From an uncultured Bacteroidales bacterium (GTDB lineage: Bacteria > Bacteroidota > Bacteroidia > Bacteroidales > Paludibacteraceae): a DNA stretch of 57,732 nucleotides. Below are positions 1 to 8,765 of this stretch, piece after piece. The position numbers were made by a program, and so were the translations under genes. How positions within the stretch are numbered: the stretch's first letter is position 1; each line of letters begins with the position of its first letter. The stretch is taken from the NCBI GenBank assembly GCA_944321895.1, contig CALUNA010000019.1, positions 1 to 57,732 of the forward strand, given 5' to 3'. The notes below the pieces were generated by a model. That model worked only from the letters and a program-made list of their open reading frames with translations. It made no database searches and was not told where the DNA came from.

Positions 1-188
1 CGCTTGACGTCCAGAAACGTTCCCCAGGCTTCAGTATGCCCGGTGAAGCGCTTCATGAACGAAGCGTAACAATACTTGCAGGCGTGCGGGCAGCCCACAT
101 ACGGATTGACCGAATATCCTCCGACTGGCAGAGATGACTTGGTCATGACGTTCTGTACGTCGATTTCCTGAATAACTTCCGTGTTCAT
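1..188 (-). CDS. Radical SAM protein, SplB/Rv2578c-like (partial, runs off left edge)
   Basis: Reading the minus strand from an ATG at 188 gives 62 codons open to the window edge. Residues 33-40 read CPHACKYC, the C-x3-C-x2-C motif that binds the 4Fe-4S cluster of radical SAM enzymes. The surrounding GGYSVNPYVGCPHACKYCYA resembles the SplB-like 'DNA repair photolyase' group. Only the N-terminus is present, so substrate and true function cannot be read. A minus-strand -7 element at 220-227 sits about 30 bases upstream and supports this start. A longer open frame on the same strand (31-222) is in another frame, lacks the motif and is a shadow. Confidence 0.8.
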   Translation of the reverse strand, partial: MNTEVIQEIDVQNVMTKSSLPVGGYSVNPYVGCPHACKYCYASFMKRFTGHTEAWGTFLDVK

Positions 189-219
189 TGTTTTTTCTGT
201 TGATATTTGTTTGTTCAGA

Positions 220-227
220 CAAAAATA
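220..227 (-). promoter_or_regulatory. Bacteroidetes -7 element for the radical SAM gene
   Basis: Minus strand reads TATTTTTG, matching TAnnTTTG. It lies about 30 nt upstream of the ATG at 188. No clear TTTG at -33 is seen. Confidence 0.5.
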
Positions 228-360
228 TGGAAATATTTTATGCCTAACAAATAGGAATCTTATTGGGATGGGCGTATGGTAGTAGACTTAAATATGCATA
301 TGTCAGGAAAAATGGTTACTAAATCTGTATTTTATATACAATGGCTTATATAAAATAATC

Positions 361-368
361 TACTTTTG
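361..368 (+). promoter_or_regulatory. Bacteroidetes -7 element for the TonB receptor
   Basis: Plus strand reads TACTTTTG, an exact TAnnTTTG match followed by GC. Transcription would start near 375, giving a leader of about 150 nt before the ATG at 529. Confidence 0.55.
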
Positions 369-528
369 CGACAAAGAATTTCAGCCTGCAATGTGGAATT
401 TGTACTATCCATCATTCAATTGAAATTTATTATGCTGCTGTAACAACATGACTGTTCGTGAGCTGACGGAAAAGTAAACATCTGTTATTCAGAACTGGAA
501 TCAACATAAAAACAATGCAAATCAGTTA

Positions 529-2433
529 ATGAAAAAAGTATGTCTCTCCATTATAGGAATCAGTCTGGCTTGCCAGGCAGGTGTGGCTCAAACATCATTA
601 CGTGATACTTTGGATACAAACCGCATTTACAAGATAGAGGAGGTGGTTGTAACTGGCACTCGCAACAAGACCAATATACGTCATTTGTCACAAACGGTGT
701 CGGTAATAGGACGTACCCAGATTGAGCATTCTATGCAACCATCCTTATTGCCGGTACTTACCGAACAGATTCCCGGACTTTTTGTTACTTCGCGCGGGGT
801 AATGGGATATGGTGTATCCAACGGAGCTGCAGGAAGCATTTCGATGCGCGGATTGAGCGGAGAAACGGGGCGACTGATGGTGCTGATTGATGGTCATCCG
901 CAATATGCTGGTATATTCGGACACCCGATATCCGATGCCTGTCAGTCGTTTCTGGCCGAACGGGTGGAAGTGTTGCGAGGTCCTGCTTCGGTGTTGTATG
1001 GTTCAAACGCCATGGGTGGTGTCATCAACATCGTGACTCGGAAGCTGCAGGAAGATGGGGTGAATACCCAACTGCACGCAGGCTATGGCTCGTATAATAC
1101 TCTGGAAACAGAACTGACCAACCAAGTCCGTAAGGGACGATTTTCGAGTGTAGTGTCAGGTTCCTATAACCGTACCGACGGGCATCGGGCTGACATGGGA
1201 TTTGAACAGTATGGGGGATATGCCAAGCTGGGATACGAGATGACTGACCATTGGAACGTGCGGGGTGATGTGAACGTGACGCATTTCAATGCTTCCTATC
1301 CGGGCCCGATCAGTGCACCGTTGCTCGACGCTGACCAGCGAATCACACGAGGCATGACTTCGTTTGCGCTGGAGAATCGTTATGAAAAGACTTCCGGCGG
1401 ATTTAGTTTCTTCTACAACTGGGGAGACCATTGGATAAACGATGGATATACGCCCTCCGAGGGTGAAGGGCTGCAAGACGACCGTTTCCTTTCGCACGAT
1501 CAGATGCTGGGGATTTCCCTCTATCAAAGCACACAGTTCTTCACGGGAAACCGTATCACACTGGGATTCGACTGGTTCCGCTACGGAGGCCGTGCCTGGA
1601 ATGAATATGTGAGCGGAGAAAAGGTAGACACTACCTCTGATTTGGTAGACAAGCAGGAAGACGAACTGGCTGGCTACATCGACTTCCGACAGGATTTTTG
1701 CACTTGGCTGACTTTCAATGCGGGATTGCGGGTGGACCATCATTCACGGGTGGGCACGGAATGGGTGCCGCAGGCCGGACTGGCTTTCCATCTGCCGCAG
1801 GATATGGAACTGAAGGCATCGGCTTCGAAAGGTTTCCGTTATCCTATCCTGCGGGAAATGTACATGTTTCCGCCGCAGAACCCCGATTTGCAACCGGAAT
1901 CAATGTGGAACTACGAACTGGCCTTCTCGCAACGGTTGATGGAGGGACAGCTGTACTATGGAGCGAATTTGTTTTACATCAATGCCAGGAACCTGATACA
2001 GACGTTGCCCAATCCGCACGGGAGCGGGATGCTGAACCAGAACACCGGAAAGATAGAAAATACAGGAGTCGAATTGCAGGCAGCTTACCGCATTAACCGC
2101 GCCTGGTCGGTAGACGGGAACTACAGTTACCTGCACATGGCGCATCCGGTCATCGCCGCTCCGGAACACAAACTTTACGCCGGAGCCAATTTCTCCCAAG
2201 GCCGCTGGAACGTGTCGACGGGGCTGCAATATATTGCGGGACTCTATACCCAGACCGACCCCGCAGTGACAGAGGACTTCGTGCTGTGGAACGTGCGGGC
2301 TTCCTTCCGGGCTACCCGCTGGCTGGACATCTGGGTACGCGGTGAGAATCTGCTGGCCCAGAAATACGAAATCAATGCCGGATATCCCATGCCGCGCGCC
2401 ACGGTGATGGCTGGTTTTAATGTCCGTCTTTAA
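529..2433 (+). CDS. TonB-dependent outer membrane receptor
   Basis: 634-aa protein with a signal peptide (MKK start, hydrophobic to about residue 18, then AQTS). A TonB-box-like stretch EEVVVTGTR follows at about residues 38-46, then a plug domain with MRGLSGETGRLMVLIDG and LRGPASVLYGSNAMGGVINI, then a long 22-strand-type barrel. It lacks the CarboxypepD_reg-like N-terminal module of SusC proteins, so it belongs to the BtuB/CirA/FepA type that imports siderophores, haem, cobalamin or metals. The substrate cannot be told from sequence alone. The next gene begins 23 bases downstream on the same strand, suggesting co-transcription with the DUF362 protein. Confidence 0.9.
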   Translation: MKKVCLSIIGISLACQAGVAQTSLRDTLDTNRIYKIEEVVVTGTRNKTNIRHLSQTVSVIGRTQIEHSMQPSLLPVLTEQIPGLFVTSRGVMGYGVSNGAAGSISMRGLSGETGRLMVLIDGHPQYAGIFGHPISDACQSFLAERVEVLRGPASVLYGSNAMGGVINIVTRKLQEDGVNTQLHAGYGSYNTLETELTNQVRKGRFSSVVSGSYNRTDGHRADMGFEQYGGYAKLGYEMTDHWNVRGDVNVTHFNASYPGPISAPLLDADQRITRGMTSFALENRYEKTSGGFSFFYNWGDHWINDGYTPSEGEGLQDDRFLSHDQMLGISLYQSTQFFTGNRITLGFDWFRYGGRAWNEYVSGEKVDTTSDLVDKQEDELAGYIDFRQDFCTWLTFNAGLRVDHHSRVGTEWVPQAGLAFHLPQDMELKASASKGFRYPILREMYMFPPQNPDLQPESMWNYELAFSQRLMEGQLYYGANLFYINARNLIQTLPNPHGSGMLNQNTGKIENTGVELQAAYRINRAWSVDGNYSYLHMAHPVIAAPEHKLYAGANFSQGRWNVSTGLQYIAGLYTQTDPAVTEDFVLWNVRASFRATRWLDIWVRGENLLAQKYEINAGYPMPRATVMAGFNVRL

Positions 2434-2456
2434 GCAACTTCTAAAAAGCAAAGAAT

Positions 2457-3437
2457 ATGAAAAAAAGTATTATGACAATGATGTGGGCCATGTGGCTAAC
2501 GACATGGGGTTGTGCAAACGCCCAAACGGAACAATCATCTTCCCAACCAGATGCAACACAGACTGAGACAGCAGTACCTAAGGTGTATTTTTACAGGGAA
2601 ATCAATTCGGACAACCTGATTCGGATTTATGAGGCACTCGGGCGTGAGGCCAAAGGAAAGGTGGCCGTAAAACTTTCTACCGGAGAACCGGGAGGACACA
2701 ATTTTCTGCAACCTGCACTCATCAAGGGACTGGTGCAGAAAGTGAATGGAACCATTGTGGAATGTAATACGGCTTACGGAGGTGGACGTTCCGATACGGA
2801 AAGTCATCTGAAAGCCGCCGCAGACCATGGCTTCACGGCCATTGCGCCCGTGGATATCATGGATGCCGAGGGAGAAACGGAACTTCCGGTGAGAGGAGGA
2901 AAGCATCTAACCCGCGATATCGTGGGAAAGAATTATTTGAACTATGATTTTACTATCATCCTTTCTCACTTCAAGGGGCACGCCATGGGAGGTTTCGGCG
3001 GAGCCATTAAGAACATGTCAATCGGGATTGCTTCTTCCAATGGGAAGCGCCTGATTCATTCCGCAGGAGCCAGTACCACCAGCTGGGGAAATCCGGGACA
3101 GGATGATTTTTTGGAATCGATGGCCGAAGCTGCCAAGGCCATAGCCGATCATTGCGGGAACAACATTCTCTACATCAGCGTGGCCAATAATCTTTCTGTG
3201 GATTGTGATTGCGACTCCTCGCCCGAAGACCCGAAAATGGGAGATATCGGCATCCTTGCTTCGCTCGATCCTGTGGCATTGGACCGTGCCTGCACGGACT
3301 TGGTACGCGCATCGGATGACCATGGGAAGATTCATCTGATTGAACGGATCGACTCGCGTCACGGCATGCACACTCTGGACCATGCAGAAGCATTAGGCAT
3401 GGGAAGCCAGAAATATGAATTGGTGGAACTGAGATAA
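2457..3437 (+). CDS. Exported DUF362 domain protein
   Basis: 326-aa protein with an N-terminal signal (MKKSIMTMMWAMWLTTWGCANAQ); the cysteine could be a weak lipobox, but the context is not canonical. The mature part carries the DUF362 hallmarks: a conserved HFKGHAMGGFGGAIKNMSIG segment near residues 172-191, a cysteine pair in the DCDCDSSP stretch, and a C-terminal GILASLDPVALDRACTDLV segment. DUF362 is often found with ferredoxin-like Fe-S proteins, but no CxxCxxC ferredoxin motif is seen here. Its biochemical role is not established. The tight spacing behind a TonB receptor suggests a job linked to the imported ligand, which is inference. Confidence 0.8.
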   Translation: MKKSIMTMMWAMWLTTWGCANAQTEQSSSQPDATQTETAVPKVYFYREINSDNLIRIYEALGREAKGKVAVKLSTGEPGGHNFLQPALIKGLVQKVNGTIVECNTAYGGGRSDTESHLKAAADHGFTAIAPVDIMDAEGETELPVRGGKHLTRDIVGKNYLNYDFTIILSHFKGHAMGGFGGAIKNMSIGIASSNGKRLIHSAGASTTSWGNPGQDDFLESMAEAAKAIADHCGNNILYISVANNLSVDCDCDSSPEDPKMGDIGILASLDPVALDRACTDLVRASDDHGKIHLIERIDSRHGMHTLDHAEALGMGSQKYELVELR

Positions 3438-3640
3438 GACAAAATGGTAATAGATTTGGACAGATAAGCAGGCGGACAATTGGCAAATGATGCATGATGA
3501 CTTTATAACTGGAAATTTGAATTTGATTTCAGTTTATTGATAATCAACAACTTGTTTCTTTGTATTGTGTGGCTTGATCAAATTTTGAAAAAAATATTGC
3601 TGAAAATATCATATTTCAGAATCATTTCAGAATCCTCTTT

Positions 3641-3648
3641 TACTTTTG
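3641..3648 (+). promoter_or_regulatory. Bacteroidetes -7 element for the PepSY-like gene
   Basis: TACTTTTG matches TAnnTTTG. It is about 48 bases upstream of the ATG at 3696, in the 249-base gap after the DUF362 gene. Confidence 0.6.
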
Positions 3649-3695
3649 CAGCGTAAAATCAATAATCAAGTATAACCCTAAAAAACATGTTAGTT

Positions 3696-4136
3696 ATGAA
3701 AAAAGCAATTTTGATGACGTTGGTCACAGTAGCATTATTCAGTTGTAAGGCATTTGCAGATGAAGACAGAATGGTTCAGTTTGAAACCTTGCCTGCACAA
3801 GTGAAAGAATTTGTCAATACACACTTCAATGGAGTTGGCGTTGCTTATGCAAAAGAGGAAAGAGAATTTGTCGTTACCGGCTATGAGGTAATGTTTACTA
3901 CCGGTGAGAAAGTGGAATTTGACCGTACTTGCGCCTGGGAAGAGGTGGATTGCAAATATTCAGCCGTACCGGCAAGTGTAGTTCCGACACAAATCAAGGA
4001 TTTTGTAGCACAAAAACATCCGGACGTAAAGATTGTGAAAATCAGCCGTGACCGCTGGGATTATGAAATAGAGTTGAATAACGGATTGGAACTGAAGTTT
4101 GATTTGCAATTCAATTTCATAGGCTACGATGATTAA
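3696..4136 (+). CDS. Secreted PepSY-like protein (PF11396 type)
   Basis: 146-aa secreted protein. I take the ATG at 3696 because it gives a standard MKKAILMTLVTVALFSC signal sequence; an in-frame ATG at 3687 would add only three residues. The cysteine at the end of the hydrophobic run (LFSCKAFA) is ambiguous between a signal peptidase I site and a lipoprotein site. The mature part has two repeats of the PepSY-like fold: each starts with a P-x-QVKEFV or P-TQIKDFV helix and ends in a strand of the type YEVMFTTGEKVEFD or YEIELNNGLELKFD. The family is common in Bacteroidales; its ligand is unknown. Its own promoter and the terminator at 4164-4196 make it monocistronic. Confidence 0.8.
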   Translation: MKKAILMTLVTVALFSCKAFADEDRMVQFETLPAQVKEFVNTHFNGVGVAYAKEEREFVVTGYEVMFTTGEKVEFDRTCAWEEVDCKYSAVPASVVPTQIKDFVAQKHPDVKIVKISRDRWDYEIELNNGLELKFDLQFNFIGYDD

Positions 4137-4163
4137 CGGTTGATTCAGTAACAGGGAAAATGC

Positions 4164-4196
4164 CAGGCGGAGGATTGTTTCTTCCGCCTGTTTTTT
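4164..4196 (+). terminator. Rho-independent terminator after the PepSY-like gene
   Basis: CAGGCGGA (4164-4171) pairs perfectly with TCCGCCTG (4183-4190) and is followed by six T. It lies 27 bases after the stop codon. It also falls inside the open frame upstream of the next gene, arguing against an early start there. Confidence 0.85.
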
Positions 4197-4280
4197 GTAC
4201 AGGATATGGTGTAGTATCGGTTGTCTTTTATTGTTTACAACTTTTTTCCCGTTTTGTTTTTCCGGTTTTGTCGTTTATGT

Positions 4281-4288
4281 TACTTTTG
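4281..4288 (+). promoter_or_regulatory. Bacteroidetes -7 element for the radical SAM gene at 4310
   Basis: TACTTTTG, exact TAnnTTTG, 22 bases before the ATG at 4310. Together with the terminator just upstream it fixes the start of the next gene. Confidence 0.7.
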
Positions 4289-4309
4289 CAGATAATAAAA
4301 AGGAACGGA

Positions 4310-5575
4310 ATGTTGAAGGAGCAGACTCTGGAAAAGCTTAGGATACTGGCCGATGCAGCCAAATATGATGTTTCCTGCGCTTCGAGCGGCACGGTGCGCC
4401 GTAACCGTACGGGAGGCTTGGGCAATACGGTAGGCGGGTGGGGAATCTGCCACAGTTTTGCCGAAGATGGCCGATGCATATCATTGCTGAAAATCATGCT
4501 CACGAATGTTTGCATGTACGATTGCGCTTATTGCATTAACAGGCGCAGCAATGACATTCGCCGTGCAACTTTCACCGTTTCCGAATTGGTGGAACTGACT
4601 GTCGAGTTTTATCGCCGCAATTACATAGAAGGCCTCTTCTTGAGTTCGGGAGTTATCCGTAATCCGGACTATACAATGGAACGCATGGTTGCTGTCGCGC
4701 GTGAATTGCGCATAACGCATCGTTTTAACGGTTACATTCATTTGAAAAGTATTCCGGGAGCAACGCAGGAGCTTGTGCGTCAGGCCGGCCTGTATGCCGA
4801 CAGATTGAGCGTAAATGTGGAAATTCCCACGGATGAACACTTGCGACGACTGGCACCGGAAAAAAACTTGGAAAGCGTCTACCAGCCCATGAAGTATATC
4901 CACCAGGGCGTGCTGGAGAATGTGGAGGAAAGGAAAAAATACAGGTTTGCACCCCGGTTTGCACCCGCAGGCCAGAGCACACAAATGATAGTTGGTGCAA
5001 CACCTGAAACAGACCGGGAAATATTGCGTCTGTCATCGGCCTTGTATCGCCGTCCTTCCATCAAACGTGTCTATTATTCGGGATATGTATCCATAAACAC
5101 TTACGACAACCGGCTGCCGGTACTGAAGCAACCGCCGTTGGTGCGCGAAAACCGGCTTTACCAGGCAGACTGGCTATTACGCTTCTATCGTTTCAAGGTA
5201 GAGGAAATTGTCGATGAAACCAGTCCGAATCTGGATTTGGATATCGACCCGAAACTTGCATGGGCCTTGCGCCATCCGGAACAATTCCCGGTTGACATCA
5301 ACCGTGCCGACTATGACTTGCTGTTACGCGTGCCCGGCATAGGGGTCAAATCGGCAAAAATGATAGTGGTTTCGCGTCGTTGTTCCAGCCTGAATGCAAC
5401 CCAGTTGAAAAAAATGGGCGTCGTTATGAAAAAGGCGCGATATTTCATTACATGCCGTGAGTTGCCTGCCGCCGAAACAATAAATGAATTGAAGCCGGAA
5501 AATGTGCGTGCATTGTTGGTGCAGCGTATTCGTAAGGCGGACGCGCATATGCAACTGGCGTTGACTTTTGAATAA
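4310..5575 (+). CDS. Putative DNA modification/repair radical SAM protein
   Basis: 421 aa from the ATG at 4310. An in-frame ATG at 4160 is rejected because the terminator and promoter of the preceding interval lie inside that extension. Residues 68-75 read CMYDCAYC, the C-x3-C-x2-C radical SAM cluster motif, preceded by KIMLTNV. The C-terminal part (DINRADYDLLLRVPGIGVKSA) is a helix-hairpin-helix DNA-binding motif. This matches the family described as a putative DNA modification/repair radical SAM protein (TIGR03916), usually next to or linked with a DUF4130/uracil-DNA-glycosylase partner. That partner is not adjacent here; recQ follows after 45 bases. The reaction is not known. Confidence 0.85.
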   Translation: MLKEQTLEKLRILADAAKYDVSCASSGTVRRNRTGGLGNTVGGWGICHSFAEDGRCISLLKIMLTNVCMYDCAYCINRRSNDIRRATFTVSELVELTVEFYRRNYIEGLFLSSGVIRNPDYTMERMVAVARELRITHRFNGYIHLKSIPGATQELVRQAGLYADRLSVNVEIPTDEHLRRLAPEKNLESVYQPMKYIHQGVLENVEERKKYRFAPRFAPAGQSTQMIVGATPETDREILRLSSALYRRPSIKRVYYSGYVSINTYDNRLPVLKQPPLVRENRLYQADWLLRFYRFKVEEIVDETSPNLDLDIDPKLAWALRHPEQFPVDINRADYDLLLRVPGIGVKSAKMIVVSRRCSSLNATQLKKMGVVMKKARYFITCRELPAAETINELKPENVRALLVQRIRKADAHMQLALTFE

Positions 5576-5620
5576 ACCGGAGCAGGCCCATGAAATCGGA
5601 CTTGTAAGAACAGAAAACTT

Positions 5621-7528
5621 ATGGACAAATATCTTTCCGTACTGAAGCAATACTGGGGTTATGATACTTTCCGCCCGTTACAGGACGAAATTATCCATAG
5701 CATTGGCAATGGCCGCGACACGTTGGGGCTCATGCCGACCGGAGGCGGAAAATCGCTGACGTTTCAAGTTCCTACAATGGCACAAGAAGGCATGTGTCTG
5801 GTTGTAACGCCTCTGATTGCCTTGATGAAAGACCAGGTTGCCAATTTGCAGGAGCGGGGAATAAAGGCTGTGGCCATATATGCGGGGCTGGACAATCAGA
5901 CCATTTCCCGCCTGCTGGACAATTGTATCTATGGCGGTTACAAGTTTCTGTATGTGTCACCGGAACGTCTGGCAACAACCTCGTTCCAGGAACGTCTTCC
6001 ACATTTGCCTGTTTGCCTGATTGCTGTGGATGAGAGCCATTGCATATCGCAGTGGGGTTATGACTTCCGACCGTCTTATTTGCATATTGCGGATATACGT
6101 GTACAATTGCCCAATGTCCCGGTGCTTGCCCTGACAGCCACAGCAACTCCGGATGTAGTGGATGATATACAGGACAAACTGAAATTCAGAGAACATAATG
6201 TCTTCAGGCAGAGTTTTGCCCGACCTAACCTGGCATATGTCGTGCGGCAAACGGAAGACAAGAACCGGCAAATGCTGAAAATCCTGCAAACGGTTCCGGG
6301 TACGTCGGTCATATATGTGCGTAACCGGAAACGCACGCGTGAGGTCGCGGAATTCCTGCAACAAAACGGCATTTCCGCGGAACATTTTCATGCCGGCCTT
6401 TCCAATGAAGACAAGGATGCCAGACAGTTCCGCTGGAAAACAGACGTTACACGGGTAATTGTCGCAACAAACGCTTTTGGCATGGGTATCGACAAACCGG
6501 ATGTGCGCACGGTGATACATTTGGACTTGCCGGATACGTTGGAGGCCTATTTTCAGGAAGCGGGCCGTGCCGGACGTGACAGGAAAAAGGCATATGCCGT
6601 CTTGTTGTATAACGAAACCGATGCGGTCAAGGTGAAAAAACGCATAACCGATAATTTTCCGGACAAGGAATTTGTCGTGCGTGTATATGATGCAGTGGGG
6701 AATTATTGCCAGGTTGGAGTAGGGTCGGGACTGGACAAAATGTTCGCATTCGATATGGGTGACTTTTGTCAAAAATTTCATTTGCCGGTCCTGCCGGTTT
6801 ACGGCGCGATGAAGATATTACAGCAGGCAGGTTATCTGGAACTGACCGATGAACAGGAAACATCCTCCCTGGTAATGTTCAAAGCAAGCAAAGATGATTT
6901 GTACGGTTTCCGCAATACGGAGTTGCAGGATAATCTGATACGGATATTGTTGCGCTCATATACAGGCATGTTTGCTGAACCTGCACATATTCATGAAGAA
7001 ACCGTAGCACATCGCCTGAATGTAAATACCGATGTTTTGCACGAAAATTTGATAGCATTGGCCCGAAACGGTATTATCAGCTATATACCACGCCGCAAGA
7101 CACCATATCTGGTCTTTTTGCAGGAACGTGAATTACCCGAAAAAGTCGTATTGTCGCGCGAAGTGTATGAAAAACGCAAGGAACGTTATGTCAACCGTTT
7201 ACAAAGCGTGTTGGAATATGCGCAGCAAAAAAACTATTGCCGTAGTCAGGTCTTGTTGTCATATTTTGGAGAACATGATGCACCTTGCTGCGGAGTATGT
7301 GATGTCTGTTTGTCCAGAAAAGACCGTTTGTCGGACAGCGAATACGGGCAGATACGGCAAAAAATAATATCGTTATTGCAGCAACAGCCGATGACTATCC
7401 ATGCCCTAATGGATAAGGCCGATTTCCCGGAAGCTAAAATAATGAAAGTCATACGCCTGATGCTGGACCAGGGTGAATTGCGTCAGGATGCTTCCCGCTA
7501 CTATGTTCAGCTTGTTTCAAATGACTGA
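5621..7528 (+). CDS. recQ: RecQ family ATP-dependent DNA helicase
   Basis: 635-aa superfamily 2 3'-5' helicase involved in recombination and fork repair. The Walker A motif is MPTGGGKS (K44). Motif II reads DESH (137-140) instead of the more usual DEAH/DEVH, followed by CISQWGYDFRPSY. Motifs V-VI are present (ATNAFGMGIDKPDVR, QEAGRAGRD). The RecQ-Ct zinc site is visible near residue 545 (CRSQ, then CCGVCDVC). No HRDC domain is evident; the protein ends in a short winged-helix-like tail. Bacteroidales commonly carry more than one RecQ, so this may be a paralogue. It shares direction and a 45-base gap with the upstream radical SAM repair protein. Confidence 0.92.
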   Translation: MDKYLSVLKQYWGYDTFRPLQDEIIHSIGNGRDTLGLMPTGGGKSLTFQVPTMAQEGMCLVVTPLIALMKDQVANLQERGIKAVAIYAGLDNQTISRLLDNCIYGGYKFLYVSPERLATTSFQERLPHLPVCLIAVDESHCISQWGYDFRPSYLHIADIRVQLPNVPVLALTATATPDVVDDIQDKLKFREHNVFRQSFARPNLAYVVRQTEDKNRQMLKILQTVPGTSVIYVRNRKRTREVAEFLQQNGISAEHFHAGLSNEDKDARQFRWKTDVTRVIVATNAFGMGIDKPDVRTVIHLDLPDTLEAYFQEAGRAGRDRKKAYAVLLYNETDAVKVKKRITDNFPDKEFVVRVYDAVGNYCQVGVGSGLDKMFAFDMGDFCQKFHLPVLPVYGAMKILQQAGYLELTDEQETSSLVMFKASKDDLYGFRNTELQDNLIRILLRSYTGMFAEPAHIHEETVAHRLNVNTDVLHENLIALARNGIISYIPRRKTPYLVFLQERELPEKVVLSREVYEKRKERYVNRLQSVLEYAQQKNYCRSQVLLSYFGEHDAPCCGVCDVCLSRKDRLSDSEYGQIRQKIISLLQQQPMTIHALMDKADFPEAKIMKVIRLMLDQGELRQDASRYYVQLVSND

Positions 7529-7606
7529 TAATTAGATTTTTATTGAAATCCGGGAAAACCAGCAGGATAATACTGCATATTCTTGCAAAAAAAAGTTGCC
7601 GGGCTG

Positions 7607-7637
7607 TTTGTAAGTTAAAATAAATAATGTATCTTTG
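7607..7637 (+). promoter_or_regulatory. Promoter of the rplM-rpsI-rpsB-tsf block
   Basis: TTTG (7607-7610), 19 bases, then TATCTTTG (7630-7637). This is a full match to the Bacteroidetes -33/-7 pattern. The start would be near 7644, giving a leader of about 130 nt before rplM. Confidence 0.75.
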
Positions 7638-7643
7638 CAGTCC

Positions 7644-7774
7644 GTTTATTATCCTAGTAAAAAGGGTATTTGGAATTTTGTAATTGCTTGTTTTTGTTCC
7701 GATTAGCCTCTTTCAAAACAAGTGGTGGAAACTCCGGATACTTATTGATTAACTAATTAATAAAACAAATAAAG
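7644..7774 (+). promoter_or_regulatory. Long 5' leader of rplM, possible ribosomal protein leader
   Basis: About 130 untranslated nt between the promoter and the rplM start. A possible stem pairs GTTCC (7696-7700) with the GGAAAC segment (7737-7742). Several ribosomal operons are autoregulated through such leaders, and L13 leaders have been proposed for Bacteroidia. I cannot confirm the conserved structure by eye, so this is a weak call. Confidence 0.3.
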
Positions 7775-8230
7775 GTGAATACTTTAAGTTTTAAGACCGT
7801 TTCTGTGAACAAGGCAACGGCACAGAAAGAATGGGTTTTGGTCGATGCGACCGATCTTGTATTGGGACGTATGTGCTCGAAAGTAGCCAAGTTGCTGCGT
7901 GGTAAATACAAACCGAGTTTTACTCCGCATGTTGATTGCGGCGACAATGTCATCATTATCAACGCAGACAAAATTCAATTGACCGGTAACAAATGGACGG
8001 GTCGCGTATATGTACGTCATACGGGTTATCCTGGCGGACAACGCGAATTTACTCCGGCCGACATGTTTGCCAAATCTCCGGAACGTCTTGTAAAGAAGGT
8101 AGTAAAGGGAATGTTGCCCAAGAATCGTCTGGGTGACAAACTGCTTGGAAACCTGTATGTTTTTGCAGGTTCAGAACACAACATGCAGGCTCAACAGCCT
8201 AAACAAATCGATTTAAATTCACTCAAATAA
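7775..8230 (+). CDS. rplM: 50S ribosomal protein L13
   Basis: 151-aa uL13 of the large subunit. Signature stretches KEWVLVDATDLVLGRMCSKVA, LLRGKYKPSFTPHVDCGDNV and MLPKNRLGDKLLGNLYVFAG are clear and cover the whole family length. The start codon is GTG at 7775, preceded by AAAG; no upstream ATG fits. rpsI follows 9 bases after the stop, the usual L13-S9 pair. Confidence 0.97.
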   Translation: MNTLSFKTVSVNKATAQKEWVLVDATDLVLGRMCSKVAKLLRGKYKPSFTPHVDCGDNVIIINADKIQLTGNKWTGRVYVRHTGYPGGQREFTPADMFAKSPERLVKKVVKGMLPKNRLGDKLLGNLYVFAGSEHNMQAQQPKQIDLNSLK

Positions 8231-8239
8231 TTTAGAAAC

Positions 8240-8626
8240 ATGGAAGTAGTAAATGCCATAGGAAGAAGAAAAGCGGCAGTTGCCCGTGTTTTCGTTAGTG
8301 AAGGAAATGGTAAAATTACCATTAACAAACGTGATTTTGCAGTTTATTTTCCATCACCCCTTTTGCAATATGTAGTAAAACAACCGCTGGAAAAGCTGGG
8401 TGTTACGGAAAAATATGATATTAAGGTTAATCTGAACGGTGGCGGTTTTAACGGCCAGGCCGGTGCCTTGCGTCTGGCCATTGCACGCGCTTTGGTAAAA
8501 ATCAATGCGGAAGACAAGCCGGCTCTGAAATCGGAAGGCTTCATGACACGTGATCCGCGCGAAGTGGAACGCAAGAAACCGGGTCGTCCAAAAGCACGCA
8601 AACGCTTCCAGTTCTCCAAACGTTAA
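8240..8626 (+). CDS. rpsI: 30S ribosomal protein S9
   Basis: 128-aa uS9. It starts MEVVNAIGRRKAAVARV, carries GGGFNGQAGALRLAIARAL in the middle, and ends in the conserved basic tail KARKRFQFSKR, which reaches the decoding site. Full length for the family. It sits directly after rplM and is probably co-transcribed with it. Confidence 0.97.
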   Translation: MEVVNAIGRRKAAVARVFVSEGNGKITINKRDFAVYFPSPLLQYVVKQPLEKLGVTEKYDIKVNLNGGGFNGQAGALRLAIARALVKINAEDKPALKSEGFMTRDPREVERKKPGRPKARKRFQFSKR

Positions 8627-8765
8627 TATCTGTCATCTCGCAGCCTGAACTGTAAAAAGGGATGGACGGAAAAACAAGTTTAGTATCTAAATTGTGCAGA
8701 CTTCCAGAAAAGGAACTACCGTGCAATTGATTTCACAGAATGTAAACAATAATAAAAAAAGAAAA

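Larger units (their letters stand above)
189..528. other. Divergent intergenic region
   Basis: 340 bases between the divergent radical SAM gene and the TonB-dependent receptor. It holds a -7 element for each direction (220-227 minus, 361-368 plus) and leaves a leader of about 150 nt before the receptor. I looked for a cobalamin-type riboswitch, which would suit a BtuB-like receptor, and saw no recognisable core. No other coding signal is visible. Confidence 0.6.

Noticed and set aside
369-528. Possible cobalamin riboswitch upstream of the TonB receptor
   Set aside because: No conserved B12-box or recognisable core could be found in the leader.
1156-1743. 195-codon minus-strand open frame inside the TonB receptor
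   Set aside because: Antisense shadow of a clear receptor gene; no domain, no promoter, composition follows the overlapping gene.
4160-4309. N-terminal extension of the radical SAM protein to an ATG at 4160
   Set aside because: The stretch contains the terminator of the preceding gene and a promoter -7 element; family similarity begins at 4310.
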